Source: Thermohalobaculum sp039815685 (GTDB lineage Bacteria; Pseudomonadota; Alphaproteobacteria; Rhodobacterales; Rhodobacteraceae). From it: a stretch of DNA of 64,000 nt. Each line of letters begins with the position of its first letter. The stretch's first letter is position 1. Below, one piece after another: positions 39,373 through 47,149 of this stretch. A model generated the notes under the pieces. The model was given only the letters and a program-made list of their open reading frames with translations, had not been told where the DNA came from and did no database searches. The stretch spans positions 37,435 to 101,434 of the forward strand of contig JBCBYV010000018.1 of NCBI GenBank assembly GCA_039815685.1, given 5' to 3'. The position numbers and the translations under genes were made by a program.

Positions 39373-40504
39373 CGAAGAAGTTGCGCAGGATATCTGCATA
39401 GATCGTCGAGAGGCCGCGGATGTCCTCGACCGACACGCTCTCATCGACCGCATGCATGCCCTGCCCCACAAGCCCGAACTCGACCACGGGGCACATATCC
39501 TTGATGAAGCGGGCATCCGAGGTCCCGCCCCCGGTGGTCAGGAGCGGGCTCTCGAGACAACGTTCGGTTATGGCGGCAATGACCACTTCGGCCACACCGG
39601 ATGGCGGCGTGAAGAAGGCCTCGCCCGAGACCTCCCAATCGATCTCGGCATGGAGGCCCGTGCGTGCAATCTCCTCCGCCGCGATCCCCTCGGCCCAGAC
39701 CCGGATCTCGTCCGAGCTCTTGCTGTCGTTGAAGCGGATGTTGAAGACGGCTTTGCCTTGCGCCGGGATGACGTTCGACGCGGGGTTGCCGACATCGATC
39801 GAGGTCAGCGCCAGCGTCGAAGCCGGGAAATGCGTAGAGCCGAAATCGAGCGGTGTTGCGTCGAGCCGCGCACAGATCCGGGCAAGTGCGGGCAGCGGGT
39901 TGGCCGCGTTCTCGGGATAGGCGGCGTGCCCCTGCACCCCCTCGACCGTCAGCCGCCCGGTCATCGAGCCCCGTCGCCCGATCTTCACCTGGTCGCCGAG
40001 ACGCGCGAGCGAGGTCGGCTCACCCACAAGGCAGAAATCCGCCTTCTCGTCGTTCTCGCGCATCCAGTCGAGGACCGCCGCCGTGCCATCGACGGCCGGC
40101 CCCTCCTCGTCGCCCGTGATCATGAGCACGATCGAGCCCTCGGGCGGCGTTGTCCGGATCACGGCGGCAGCGGCGGCGACGAAAGCCGCAACGCCCGACT
40201 TCATGTCCACGCTGCCGCGGCCAACGATCCGCCCGTCCACCTCCTCTGCGGCGAAAGGCGGCGAACTCCAAGCCGCCTCCTCCCCCGTCGGCACCACATC
40301 CGTGTGACCGGCAAAGGCGAAGACCGGCCCGCCAGTCCCCCAGCGCGCGTAGAGGTTCTCGACGTCCCCGCGCGCGATCCGCGTACACTGGAAGCCGAGC
40401 GCCGCGAGATGCCCCTCGAGCAACGTAATCGCTCCCGCTTCCTTTGGGGTCACGGACGGACAGCGGACAAGCTCGACAGTGAGCGCGACGGGATCGGTCA
40501 TCAT
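39365..40504 (-). CDS. dapE: Succinyl-diaminopimelate desuccinylase
   Basis: DapE removes succinate from N-succinyl-LL-diaminopimelate in the lysine/peptidoglycan pathway. From ATG 40504 (MMTDPVALTVELV) it has 379 residues. Its M20 metallopeptidase motifs are AGHTDVVPTG (metal His), GRGSVDMKSG (bridging Asp), TGDEEGPA (catalytic and metal Glu) and VGEPTS; the dimerisation domain follows, and the final metal His is in GQGMHAVDES. A second ATG one codon later is equally possible. An extension to 40744 is Arg-rich and not homologous. A structured non-coding stretch lies upstream. Its product goes to DapF (2.7-3.6 kb). Confidence 0.95.
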   Translation of the reverse strand: MMTDPVALTVELVRCPSVTPKEAGAITLLEGHLAALGFQCTRIARGDVENLYARWGTGGPVFAFAGHTDVVPTGEEAAWSSPPFAAEEVDGRIVGRGSVDMKSGVAAFVAAAAAVIRTTPPEGSIVLMITGDEEGPAVDGTAAVLDWMRENDEKADFCLVGEPTSLARLGDQVKIGRRGSMTGRLTVEGVQGHAAYPENAANPLPALARICARLDATPLDFGSTHFPASTLALTSIDVGNPASNVIPAQGKAVFNIRFNDSKSSDEIRVWAEGIAAEEIARTGLHAEIDWEVSGEAFFTPPSGVAEVVIAAITERCLESPLLTTGGGTSDARFIKDMCPVVEFGLVGQGMHAVDESVSVEDIRGLSTIYADILRNFFGV

Positions 40505-40604
40505 TGCATCCGAGACATGGGGCCGAGAGACAAGCTGGGAGCGCGCGACAGCCCCCCTCCGCCTCCATCCCAAGCCCCGCCCGGAAGCGCAACCCTGAAG
40601 GGCG

Positions 40605-40665
40605 GGCCGGGTCAAGGATCGCGCAGCGACGGGCGAAACCCGCTCGTCCTTGACGCGGTCCGGCC
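40605..40665 (-). promoter_or_regulatory. Long imperfect inverted repeat in the dapE leader
   Basis: GGCCGG plus GTCAAGGA (40605-40618) pairs with TCCTTGAC (40647-40654) and CCGGCC (40660-40665), with a five-base bulge on one side and 28 bases inside. That is a 14-bp stem. It ends about 100 bases before the dapE start and could be a leader structure or part of a small RNA. It matches no riboswitch class that I know. Confidence 0.45.
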
Positions 40666-40682
40666 TTCGAAAAACGCTCGAC

Positions 40683-40703
40683 GAGGAGCCCCCGAGGCTC
40701 CTC
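40683..40703 (-). terminator. Rho-independent-like terminator after the DUF gene
   Basis: GAGGAGCC and GGCTCCTC form an 8-bp stem with a five-base loop. On the minus strand it is followed after eight bases by TTTTT (40674-40670). It would end the dapD-DUF transcript before dapE. Confidence 0.55.
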
Positions 40704-40824
40704 CCCAGCCCACGACCAACCGCCACCAGAGCAGACCGATCCAAGCCTGCTCAGCCCCGGAGCCAGAGCAGCAGCGACCACAAAGAAGCATCGCGCCGAT
40801 CAGGCGCGATACCGCTTGCCTCGA

Positions 40825-41178
40825 TCAACGCGACGCGCCGTCTTCATCCCGGAAAACCGTCATGTTCGCGACGATCACCGCGTTCTCGGCCAGTGCACGG
40901 TCCAGCAACGCGGCCTCCGCTTCGACATCGACAGGCCCCAGCGGCTCGGCCCGGGTGCCCCAACTCTCCACCTCGAGCGGCGCGAGCCCCGCCTCGCGCA
41001 GGACCAGAACTGAGGCGTCGACAGCCGCCTTTTCGTTCTTCGCCGCACAGTAGCAGACAAGTGCCGCCCCGGACGCATCCTCCGGCAGCCCATCATCCTC
41101 CTTCCGACCTACCTCGACCATCAGGATGAAGACGTGCTGCTCCGCGCCCTGTGCAACACCCGCAGCACTGTCAGTCAC
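40825..41178 (-). CDS. Conserved hypothetical protein encoded between dapD and dapE
   Basis: The 117-residue protein starts with GTG at 41178, inside the dapD stop (eight-base overlap). It is acidic, has no membrane segment, and contains HVFILMVEVGRKEDDGLPEDASGAALVCYCAAKNEKAAVDASVLVLREAGLAPLEVESWGT and NAVIVANMTVF. Similar proteins of this size occur next to dapD and dapE in Rhodobacterales as far as I recall, without a known function. Two cysteines (CYC) lie near the middle. Strict coupling to dapD suggests a part in diaminopimelate synthesis or in its control, but this is inference. Confidence 0.75.
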   Translation of the reverse strand: MTDSAAGVAQGAEQHVFILMVEVGRKEDDGLPEDASGAALVCYCAAKNEKAAVDASVLVLREAGLAPLEVESWGTRAEPLGPVDVEAEAALLDRALAENAVIVANMTVFRDEDGASR

Positions 41179-42022
41179 GCAAGAGCTCGTTGATCGAGGT
41201 CTTGGAGCGCGTCCGCTCATCCACCCGCTTCACGATCACCGCGCAGTAGAGAGAGGGTCCTGGCCGCCCGTCATCGAGCGGTCTCGCCCCGGTCGAGCCC
41301 GGCACGACCACGGAATAGGGCGGCACTTCGCCGATGAAGGTCTCGCCGGTCGTCCGGTCGATGATCTTGGTGGAGGCTCCGAGATAGACGCCCATGGAGA
41401 GGACCGAGCCCTCGCGCACGATCACGCCCTCCGCCACTTCGGACCGCGCGCCGATGAAGCAGTTGTCCTCGATGATCACCGGGCCGGCCTGCAGCGGCTC
41501 CAGCACCCCGCCGATCCCGGCGCCGCCCGAGATATGCACGTTCTTGCCGATCTGCGCGCAGGATCCCACGGTCGCCCAGGTGTCCACCATCGTCCCGCTG
41601 TCCACGTAGGCGCCGAGGTTCACGAAGCTCGGCATCAGCACGACGCCGGGCGCGATGAAGGCGGAACGGCGCACGAAGCAGCCCGGCACCGCTCGAAAGC
41701 CCGCCGCACGCCACTGGTTGTCGCCCCAGCCGTCGAACTTCGAGGGCACCTTGTCCCACCAGGTCGCGCCACCGGGACCGCCCTCGATCGGCGTCATGTC
41801 GTTGAGCCGGAAGGAGAGGAGCACCGCCTTCTTCGCCCATTCATTGACCGTCCAGGCGCCGTCCGCCACCTTCTCCGCCACGCGCACCGTCCCGCCATCG
41901 AGCGCTGCGAGTGCCGTCTCCACCGCCTCCCGGGTCTCGCCCGCGGTTGCGGTCGTCACACCGTCCCGGTTCTCCCAGGCACTCTCGATGGCGCTGATCA
42001 AGCTGGAGTCGGTGGTGGACAT
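41171..42022 (-). CDS. dapD: 2,3,4,5-tetrahydropyridine-2,6-dicarboxylate N-succinyltransferase
   Basis: DapD adds succinate from succinyl-CoA to tetrahydrodipicolinate, committing the pathway to the succinylase branch that DapE completes. From ATG 42022 it has 283 residues. The N-terminal helical domain is followed by a left-handed beta-helix of hexapeptide repeats: FIAPGVVLMPSFVNLGAYVDSGTMVDTWATVGSCAQIGKNVHISGGAGIGGVLEPLQAGPVIIEDNCFIGARSEVAEG. This stretch is highly typical of DapD. An extension to 42265 is not homologous. It is the first gene of the minus-strand dap set and is divergent from the LOG gene. Confidence 0.97.
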   Translation of the reverse strand: MSTTDSSLISAIESAWENRDGVTTATAGETREAVETALAALDGGTVRVAEKVADGAWTVNEWAKKAVLLSFRLNDMTPIEGGPGGATWWDKVPSKFDGWGDNQWRAAGFRAVPGCFVRRSAFIAPGVVLMPSFVNLGAYVDSGTMVDTWATVGSCAQIGKNVHISGGAGIGGVLEPLQAGPVIIEDNCFIGARSEVAEGVIVREGSVLSMGVYLGASTKIIDRTTGETFIGEVPPYSVVVPGSTGARPLDDGRPGPSLYCAVIVKRVDERTRSKTSINELLRD

Positions 42023-42173
42023 GGGCGGGCTCCCTCGGTGGTTTCCGCAGCGCTCATAACGGCGCGGCGCGTGCGGCACAATGCATCGGCCCCGGCTCCG
42101 TCCCCTCCATCGACCCTCGCCCGGACCGCCGCCGCGCGCTAGGAAGGCCCGACGCGAAAGAGAGGGGTTAGAC

Positions 42174-43010
42174 GTGACGCGCGAGACGGAGAAGAGGCAC
42201 CAGCCCCACCGACTGTTCCCCTCGGCGGAGGCGGACAAGCAGCAGGCGACGCGTATCCCGCGCACCCCGCAGACCCTCTCGCCGACCTACCGCCTCGCCT
42301 TCGCGGATGCCGATTTCCTGGAGGCCGATGAGCTCCGCCCGCTCCGCCTGCAGCTCGAGCTCCTGAAGCCCGAGATGACGCTCGACGCCGCCGGCATCGT
42401 CTCCACGGTCGTGATGTTCGGCGGCGCCCGCGTGCCCGCGCCGGGACAGGACGTGCCGCCCGAGCGGCAATGGATGGCCGGCTACTACGAGGAAGCGCGT
42501 CGCTTCGCCCGGCTCGCGGGCGCCGCCTGCATGGCGCGCGACGGACGGGAACTGGTCGTCACCACCGGCGGGGGGCCGGGGGTAATGGAAGCGGGCAACC
42601 TCGGCGCGTCCGAGGCGGGCGCACCGACCATGGGCCTCAACATCGTCCTTCCACATGAGACCACGCCCAATGCCCACATCACGCCGTCGCTCTCCTTCAA
42701 CTTCCACTACTTTGCCGTCCGGAAGTTCGTCTTCCTGCGCCGCGCGGCGGCGATCGCCGTCTTTCCCGGCGGGTTCGGCACGCTCGATGAGCTCTTCGAG
42801 GTGCTGACCCTGATCCAGACAAAACGGATGACGCGACTGCCCATCGTGCTCTTCGGCCGCAGTTTCTGGGAGCGGATCGTGGACTGGCAGGCGCTGGTGG
42901 AGGCGGGGACAATTGCGCCCGGCGATCTCGACCTCTTCCACATGGTCGAGACGGCGGAGGAAGGCTGGGCGCATGTGGCAGCCGCCCTCGACCTCACTCC
43001 GTCAGTCTGA
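42174..43010 (+). CDS. LOG-family protein (putative lysine decarboxylase-like nucleotide phosphoribohydrolase)
   Basis: The 278-residue protein has the two LOG-family motifs GGGPGVMEAGN (132-142) and PGGFGTLDELFE (198-209). Members cleave the N-glycosidic bond of nucleotide monophosphates, with or without a cytokinin side chain. The name lysine decarboxylase often attached to them is a historic error, so proximity to lysine genes is not evidence. The N-terminal 60 residues are an extra, polar region as in the larger type II LOGs. The GTG at 42174 follows GAGAGGGG. Its 3' end overlaps the convergent phytase-family gene by 17 bases. Confidence 0.9.
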   Translation: MTRETEKRHQPHRLFPSAEADKQQATRIPRTPQTLSPTYRLAFADADFLEADELRPLRLQLELLKPEMTLDAAGIVSTVVMFGGARVPAPGQDVPPERQWMAGYYEEARRFARLAGAACMARDGRELVVTTGGGPGVMEAGNLGASEAGAPTMGLNIVLPHETTPNAHITPSLSFNFHYFAVRKFVFLRRAAAIAVFPGGFGTLDELFEVLTLIQTKRMTRLPIVLFGRSFWERIVDWQALVEAGTIAPGDLDLFHMVETAEEGWAHVAAALDLTPSV

Positions 43011-43992
43011 GCTCGAGCAGCAGGGTTCGCTGGTCGTTGCTGAAGTTGTCGTCGCTGATCAATGTGAGCCGCGTCTCGTCCGCCCCGAGCCACGAGACCG
43101 CGATCGCTTCCATGTTATCGATCCCGCTCTCGGGCCCAAACCGCGCAAGGCGGCGTGTGGCAGCCGCCGCATCGGGCGCGAAGAGCGCTGGCAGAGGCAT
43201 CGCCTCGATGACGATATCGACGCCGATGAGCGGATCGTAGTGGCGCCGCACGAGGTAGAGCGTGCCATCGGCACCGATATCGGCACCCGTCACGCGGTGC
43301 GGCCCCGGCAGCATCAGCCGCGTCTCGACAGCCGACGCGCCGCCCTCGACACCGCCCGCGATGCGAAAGACTGGAAAGCCGTCCTCACCCGCGCGCTCTG
43401 CAATGGCGATCACATCGCCCGCGCCATCGACCCCTTCGGGCACGATCGCCAGCGCTTCGAGGCCGGCGTTGAAGGGCAGCGTCGTGAAAGATAGATCGGC
43501 CAAGACGGAGACCACGCCGTCACAGGTCAAATGCTGGATCCGATGGCCGCGCTCGAAGGCAATGAGCAGACCGGCCCCAGGCCCGGCCGCCAAGGCCTCC
43601 GCATCCGCCGCGTCACCGCTCAGCGCCTCGCGGTTCAGGTCAAGGAGTTGTTCATTCGTAAGCGCTTCAATGATGCAGTCGGCCCGGTCGGTGCGATAGA
43701 CGCCGCTCATGCTCAACCCGCGATCCCCGATCGCGACGAAACCGCGGAGTCCGTCGCCCTCCGCTGACCCGTCATGTCCGGAAGCCACGACAAGCCCTGA
43801 GAAGCCGCCGAAGCTCGGGTCGGGCGACGTCAGTTCCCAGGCTCCCTCGATCCGCACACCGTCCAGGGTGTCCGGCGTCAGCGTCACTTCTTCGGCCACG
43901 ATCTGAAGGGCGACGTCCTTACCCTCGCACGCCAGAGCACCGGTCGCCGAAAGGACTGATATTCCTAGCAACCCGAGACCACGCTTAAGCAT
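42994..43992 (-). CDS. Exported esterase-like phytase-family protein
   Basis: The 332-residue protein has a signal peptide (MLKRGLGLLGISVLSATGALAC, with a lipobox-like ALAC that could make it a lipoprotein). The body resembles the esterase-like activity of phytase family, a beta-propeller: GGFSGLVVASG near the start, GLEALAIVPEG in the middle, MEAIAVSWLGADETRLTLISDDNFSNDQRTLLLEL at the end. Real phytase activity is not proven for most members. The ATG overlaps the mepA stop by one base (TGATG), so the pair is coupled. Its end overlaps the LOG gene. Confidence 0.85.
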   Translation of the reverse strand: MLKRGLGLLGISVLSATGALACEGKDVALQIVAEEVTLTPDTLDGVRIEGAWELTSPDPSFGGFSGLVVASGHDGSAEGDGLRGFVAIGDRGLSMSGVYRTDRADCIIEALTNEQLLDLNREALSGDAADAEALAAGPGAGLLIAFERGHRIQHLTCDGVVSVLADLSFTTLPFNAGLEALAIVPEGVDGAGDVIAIAERAGEDGFPVFRIAGGVEGGASAVETRLMLPGPHRVTGADIGADGTLYLVRRHYDPLIGVDIVIEAMPLPALFAPDAAAATRRLARFGPESGIDNMEAIAVSWLGADETRLTLISDDNFSNDQRTLLLELRLTE

Positions 43993-44873
43993 CACTGCAC
44001 CACGACGCTGCACTGTACGGGGAGTTCACTGAGCAGGAGCTCGGCCGGATGCTTCGCCTTCGGCACGGCGGAGGTCGATGGCGGAGGAGGTTCGAACCAG
44101 CTTGCGAGTTCCTGACCGCAGCCATCGCCCTGTGGCGGCGGGTCCTGCTCTCGGCAGCCGCCAGCCCGCTCATCGTCGGGGCAATGGAGGCGTACGTGGA
44201 AATGGGCGTCGTGGCCCCACCAGGGTCGGACCTTGCGCAGCCATGATCGGTCCGCGCCAGCGGGCTGCGCTTCGCAGAGATCGACCTTGATGGCGGGATT
44301 CACGAAGATGCGTGCCACGGATGGATCCGAGGCCGCGGCGCGCATGACCTTACGGTGACCATCGGTCCAGAACTCATTCAGCTCGCGCCCGTTCGCCGCG
44401 ACCACCCTGTGGCTCGAGATGCTCTCCCGCTCCGACTGGCTGAGGAGCCGCGACAGAGGCCGGCGCAGCCAGATATCGACATCGAGCCCGGTCTGGTGCG
44501 AGCGGTGACCGGTAAGCATGGGCCCGCCACGCGGCTGGCTGACATCGCCGACATAGAGCCGCGGCCAACCCGCCTCCTGCGCCGCCGCCCCCAGACGTTG
44601 GATGAAGTCGATGACGTCCGGGTGACCCCAGTTTCGGTTGCGGCTGAGGCGCATGGCCTGCCAGCTGTCGCCGGTCTCGGCCAGTTCCAGCCCGCCGGCG
44701 AGACAACCGTTGGAGTAGGAGCCGATCGCAGCCGGGTCATGCTCACTCGGGCCGGCATGCGCACCGAAGGCGAACCTCGCCGGCTCCGCCTGAGCGGACG
44801 GTGCAACGGCAATCGCGGCCAGTGACAGCACGACACCAAGAAAACCCATGGCAGGTCGGTTACTGATGCTCAC
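43992..44873 (-). CDS. mepA: Penicillin-insensitive murein endopeptidase MepA
   Basis: MepA is a periplasmic LAS-type zinc peptidase that cuts the D-Ala-meso-DAP cross-links of peptidoglycan. From GTG 44873 it has 293 residues with a signal peptide (cleavage near AQAEP, about 30). MLTGHRSHQTGLDVDIWL holds the zinc ligands His126 and Asp133, and WWGHDAHFHVRLHCP holds the third histidine and the catalytic one. Several cysteines (for example NGCLAGG, LHCP, GGC, DGCG) probably form disulfides. GAGAGGG stands before the GTG; an internal ATG at 44849 has no binding site. It is the gene after fliM. Confidence 0.92.
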   Translation of the reverse strand: MSISNRPAMGFLGVVLSLAAIAVAPSAQAEPARFAFGAHAGPSEHDPAAIGSYSNGCLAGGLELAETGDSWQAMRLSRNRNWGHPDVIDFIQRLGAAAQEAGWPRLYVGDVSQPRGGPMLTGHRSHQTGLDVDIWLRRPLSRLLSQSERESISSHRVVAANGRELNEFWTDGHRKVMRAAASDPSVARIFVNPAIKVDLCEAQPAGADRSWLRKVRPWWGHDAHFHVRLHCPDDERAGGCREQDPPPQGDGCGQELASWFEPPPPSTSAVPKAKHPAELLLSELPVQCSVVVQ

Positions 44874-45006
44874 GATCCCTCTCCCACAGCCGAACGCCCG
44901 CTCACAGTATGCGCAGCTTGGAGATGGTCGGGAAGCGACTTCGACACCCCGCCCGCCCACACACCCCTCTGGACCGGCAGAATCGCGGTGAGACGAAATG
45001 ATAAAC

Positions 45007-45981
45007 TCAGGAGGCTCCGCCCCGACGCTCCGCCAACGTGCTGCGCAGGGGGGCCAGAAAGCGCTCGTCCGGCGGTGCAGCAAGGCGCAGCGCCTTGTGC
45101 TGATCCTTTGTCCCGAGGCTTGCAATCGTCACGACCGTATGTCCGCGATCCGTGCTCGCCCGCACCTCTACCCGCTCGAGCGCCCGGGGTGGCAGCTCGA
45201 GCAGGGCGCCCGGCTCGAAGCGCGTGATCTCCGCCAGGCTGAAGCGGCCGAGGGGAACCGTGCCGCTCACCCTGATGCCCGTCGCCATCACCTGGCGCAG
45301 CATGTGCTCAGCCCAGACGCCACGGTTCGCATCACCGCCGGTCTGCGCGTTGATCAGGTCCTTCTTCAGCGGCTCCAACGTCGAGACAGGGACGACGAAA
45401 TCGAGGCCAGCACCCCGCTTGTCCCCCGTCATGTGGTAGTTGAGCTTGATGACGAAGATCTCTGAATTATCAGGCGCAATCCGAACCATGCCTGGCTGCT
45501 GCTCAAAGCGCGACCGCGTGGCGAGCCCGATGGCGGAACGCCCGCAGAGCTCCACGATCGCCTCATCGAAACACCGCGCCACAAGATCGACGAAGCGCCC
45601 ATAGATGGAGAGGTCGATCGCGGTGAGGGACCGGGCGAAATTGGATTCCTCGAAGGACCCGTCACCCCCGAGATAGATGTCCAGCACCTTTCCGAGGAGA
45701 CGTGGATGCGCCTTCATCAACCCGGTGCCGTTCTGCTCGGAGAAGCTGATGAGGTAGATCGCGGAGGGCGCATGCAGGCTGCGGAGGTAGTCCCCGTGGC
45801 GCATCACCTCATAGCCATAGACCGAGACGTCGATCCCCGGCCTCAGCTCGACGCGAGTGCGCGTCGCGGCGATGGACGCGAAAGTGTGGCAGAGCGGGTC
45901 CATGGGCGGGAAGCCCGCAAGACGCATCTTCGGCCCGCGCAGCTTCCGCGCCAGCACGCTGTTGCCCATCGCCCCACTCAT
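45007..45981 (-). CDS. fliM: Flagellar motor switch protein FliM
   Basis: The 324-residue protein has the central FliM domain (LCHTFASIAATRTRVELRPGIDVSVYGYEVMRHGDYLRSL, ..., NFARSLTAIDLSIYGRFVDLVARCF) and a C-terminal SpoA domain (GTVPLGRFSLAEITRFEPGALLEL). FliM is part of the C-ring that sets rotation direction and torque. The N-terminus here (MSGAMGNSVLARKLRG) lacks the EIDALL-type peptide by which FliM usually binds CheY-P, and a stop codon nine codons upstream rules out a longer start. It is divergent from motB, with 148 bases between. Confidence 0.88.
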   Translation of the reverse strand: MSGAMGNSVLARKLRGPKMRLAGFPPMDPLCHTFASIAATRTRVELRPGIDVSVYGYEVMRHGDYLRSLHAPSAIYLISFSEQNGTGLMKAHPRLLGKVLDIYLGGDGSFEESNFARSLTAIDLSIYGRFVDLVARCFDEAIVELCGRSAIGLATRSRFEQQPGMVRIAPDNSEIFVIKLNYHMTGDKRGAGLDFVVPVSTLEPLKKDLINAQTGGDANRGVWAEHMLRQVMATGIRVSGTVPLGRFSLAEITRFEPGALLELPPRALERVEVRASTDRGHTVVTIASLGTKDQHKALRLAAPPDERFLAPLRSTLAERRGGAS

Positions 45982-46129
45982 TCCGAGCCCCGCCCTTCGC
46001 TTCTGCTACAGGCTCCCTACCGGGCAAAGCTTGCGGATCGCTGAAGCTCCGCACGGAAAACGCCGCTAACGCCGCCCTTACCCACCCTGGCCATGATGCC
46101 GGGAGACGCTGGCGACGGGAGATGGCGGC

Positions 46130-47068
46130 ATGGCGGACGAAAGCGACGGGGGCGGCCTCGTCATTAAACGGCCGAAGAAGGTGATCGAGGGCGAGCATCA
46201 CTCCTCCGCCTGGAAGGTCGCCTATGCGGATTTCGCGACAGCGATGATGGCGTTCTTCCTGCTCCTCTGGCTCCTCAATGCGACGTCGGACGAGCAGCGG
46301 CAGGGCCTTGCCGACTATTTCGACCCAGCGATCCCGCTTAGCCCGGTCTCAGGCGGTGGGGACGGCATGCTCGGCGGCAGCGATCCGGCGAGCCCCGAGC
46401 GCATGGCGGGAAGCGTGCCGGAGGGCGTTCGACCGGAGACACGCGACACCGATCCCGGCGCCGATCTCGGGCCTGACCGCACCTCTCCCCAAGGCGTCGC
46501 GCAGCCGGGCCTCGTCGACAGCCGCGCTGCGGGCCTGCAACCGGGCCTGCCGAGCGAGAGCGGGCCGGGGCGGGCAGAGGGTACCGCACCGCCCCGGGCT
46601 GAGGGCGACGCCGAGGCCGCTGCGGCACAAGCGGAACTCGAGGGCAGGATCGCGGAGGCGGCCGGGACGGCGGGCGAGCATCTCTCGGTACGGATGGAGC
46701 CGGACGGCCTTGTGATCGAGATCGTGGACATTGCGGGCGAGCCGCTCTTTGGCTCCGCCTCGACCAACCCCGAACCTGTGATGGTGGAGCTCCTCCGCGT
46801 TGTCGCCGAGGCGCTGCAGGAGACGGCGAACCCGATCGAGGTGATCGGCCACACGGATGCGCGCCCGTTCGAGGCGGGCGGCTACACGAACTGGGAGTTG
46901 AGCGCCGACCGGGCCAATGCCGCGCGTCGGCTGCTGGTGGATCTCGGCCTGCCGATCGCGCGCTTTGCAGGCGTCACTGGCCGGGCTGCGAGCCAGCCGC
47001 GAGGCACCGATCCTCTGGCGGACCAAAACCGGCGCATCGCAATCAAGCTCTTAACCATGCGTCCTTAG
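46130..47068 (+). CDS. motB: Flagellar motor stator protein MotB
   Basis: MotB anchors the stator to peptidoglycan and carries the proton-binding aspartate. The 312-residue protein has one membrane segment with WKVAYADFATAMMAFFLLLWLLN (about 28-50), in which Asp34 is the likely proton carrier. A long Pro/Gly/Ala/Glu-rich linker with a coiled-coil part (about 75-180) follows, then an OmpA-like peptidoglycan-binding domain (about 185-305) with VIGHTDARPFEAGGYTNWELSADRANAARRLL. GGGAG precedes the ATG. motA is not in the window. It begins a plus-strand flagellar set with flgE. Confidence 0.93.
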   Translation: MADESDGGGLVIKRPKKVIEGEHHSSAWKVAYADFATAMMAFFLLLWLLNATSDEQRQGLADYFDPAIPLSPVSGGGDGMLGGSDPASPERMAGSVPEGVRPETRDTDPGADLGPDRTSPQGVAQPGLVDSRAAGLQPGLPSESGPGRAEGTAPPRAEGDAEAAAAQAELEGRIAEAAGTAGEHLSVRMEPDGLVIEIVDIAGEPLFGSASTNPEPVMVELLRVVAEALQETANPIEVIGHTDARPFEAGGYTNWELSADRANAARRLLVDLGLPIARFAGVTGRAASQPRGTDPLADQNRRIAIKLLTMRP

Positions 47069-47149
47069 CGGATCTTAAGCTCCGCGATGGCAGGAAGGGG
47101 CTTGAAGGAGCTGCGCCCCCTCCTCGGGCGCCCAGAAGGAGATGAGCCC

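Larger units (their letters stand above)
40505..40824. other. Structured non-coding region between the DUF gene and dapE
   Basis: The 320-base gap has no plausible gene, but it holds two strong secondary-structure elements (40605-40665 and 40683-40703, listed separately). On the minus strand the order is DUF-gene end, terminator-like hairpin, long imperfect stem, dapE start. It probably contains the dapE promoter and leader, or a small RNA. Confidence 0.5.

Noticed and set aside
38951..41053. A 700-codon plus-strand open frame
   Set aside because: It lies antisense to dapE and its membrane-protein neighbour, which are clear genes. The product is rich in Arg, His and Asp with no motif; high GC content lowers stop frequency.
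42174..43010. Reading the LOG-family protein as a lysine decarboxylase linked to the dap genes
   Set aside because: The LOG motifs define a nucleotide phosphoribohydrolase; the older name is not supported by function.
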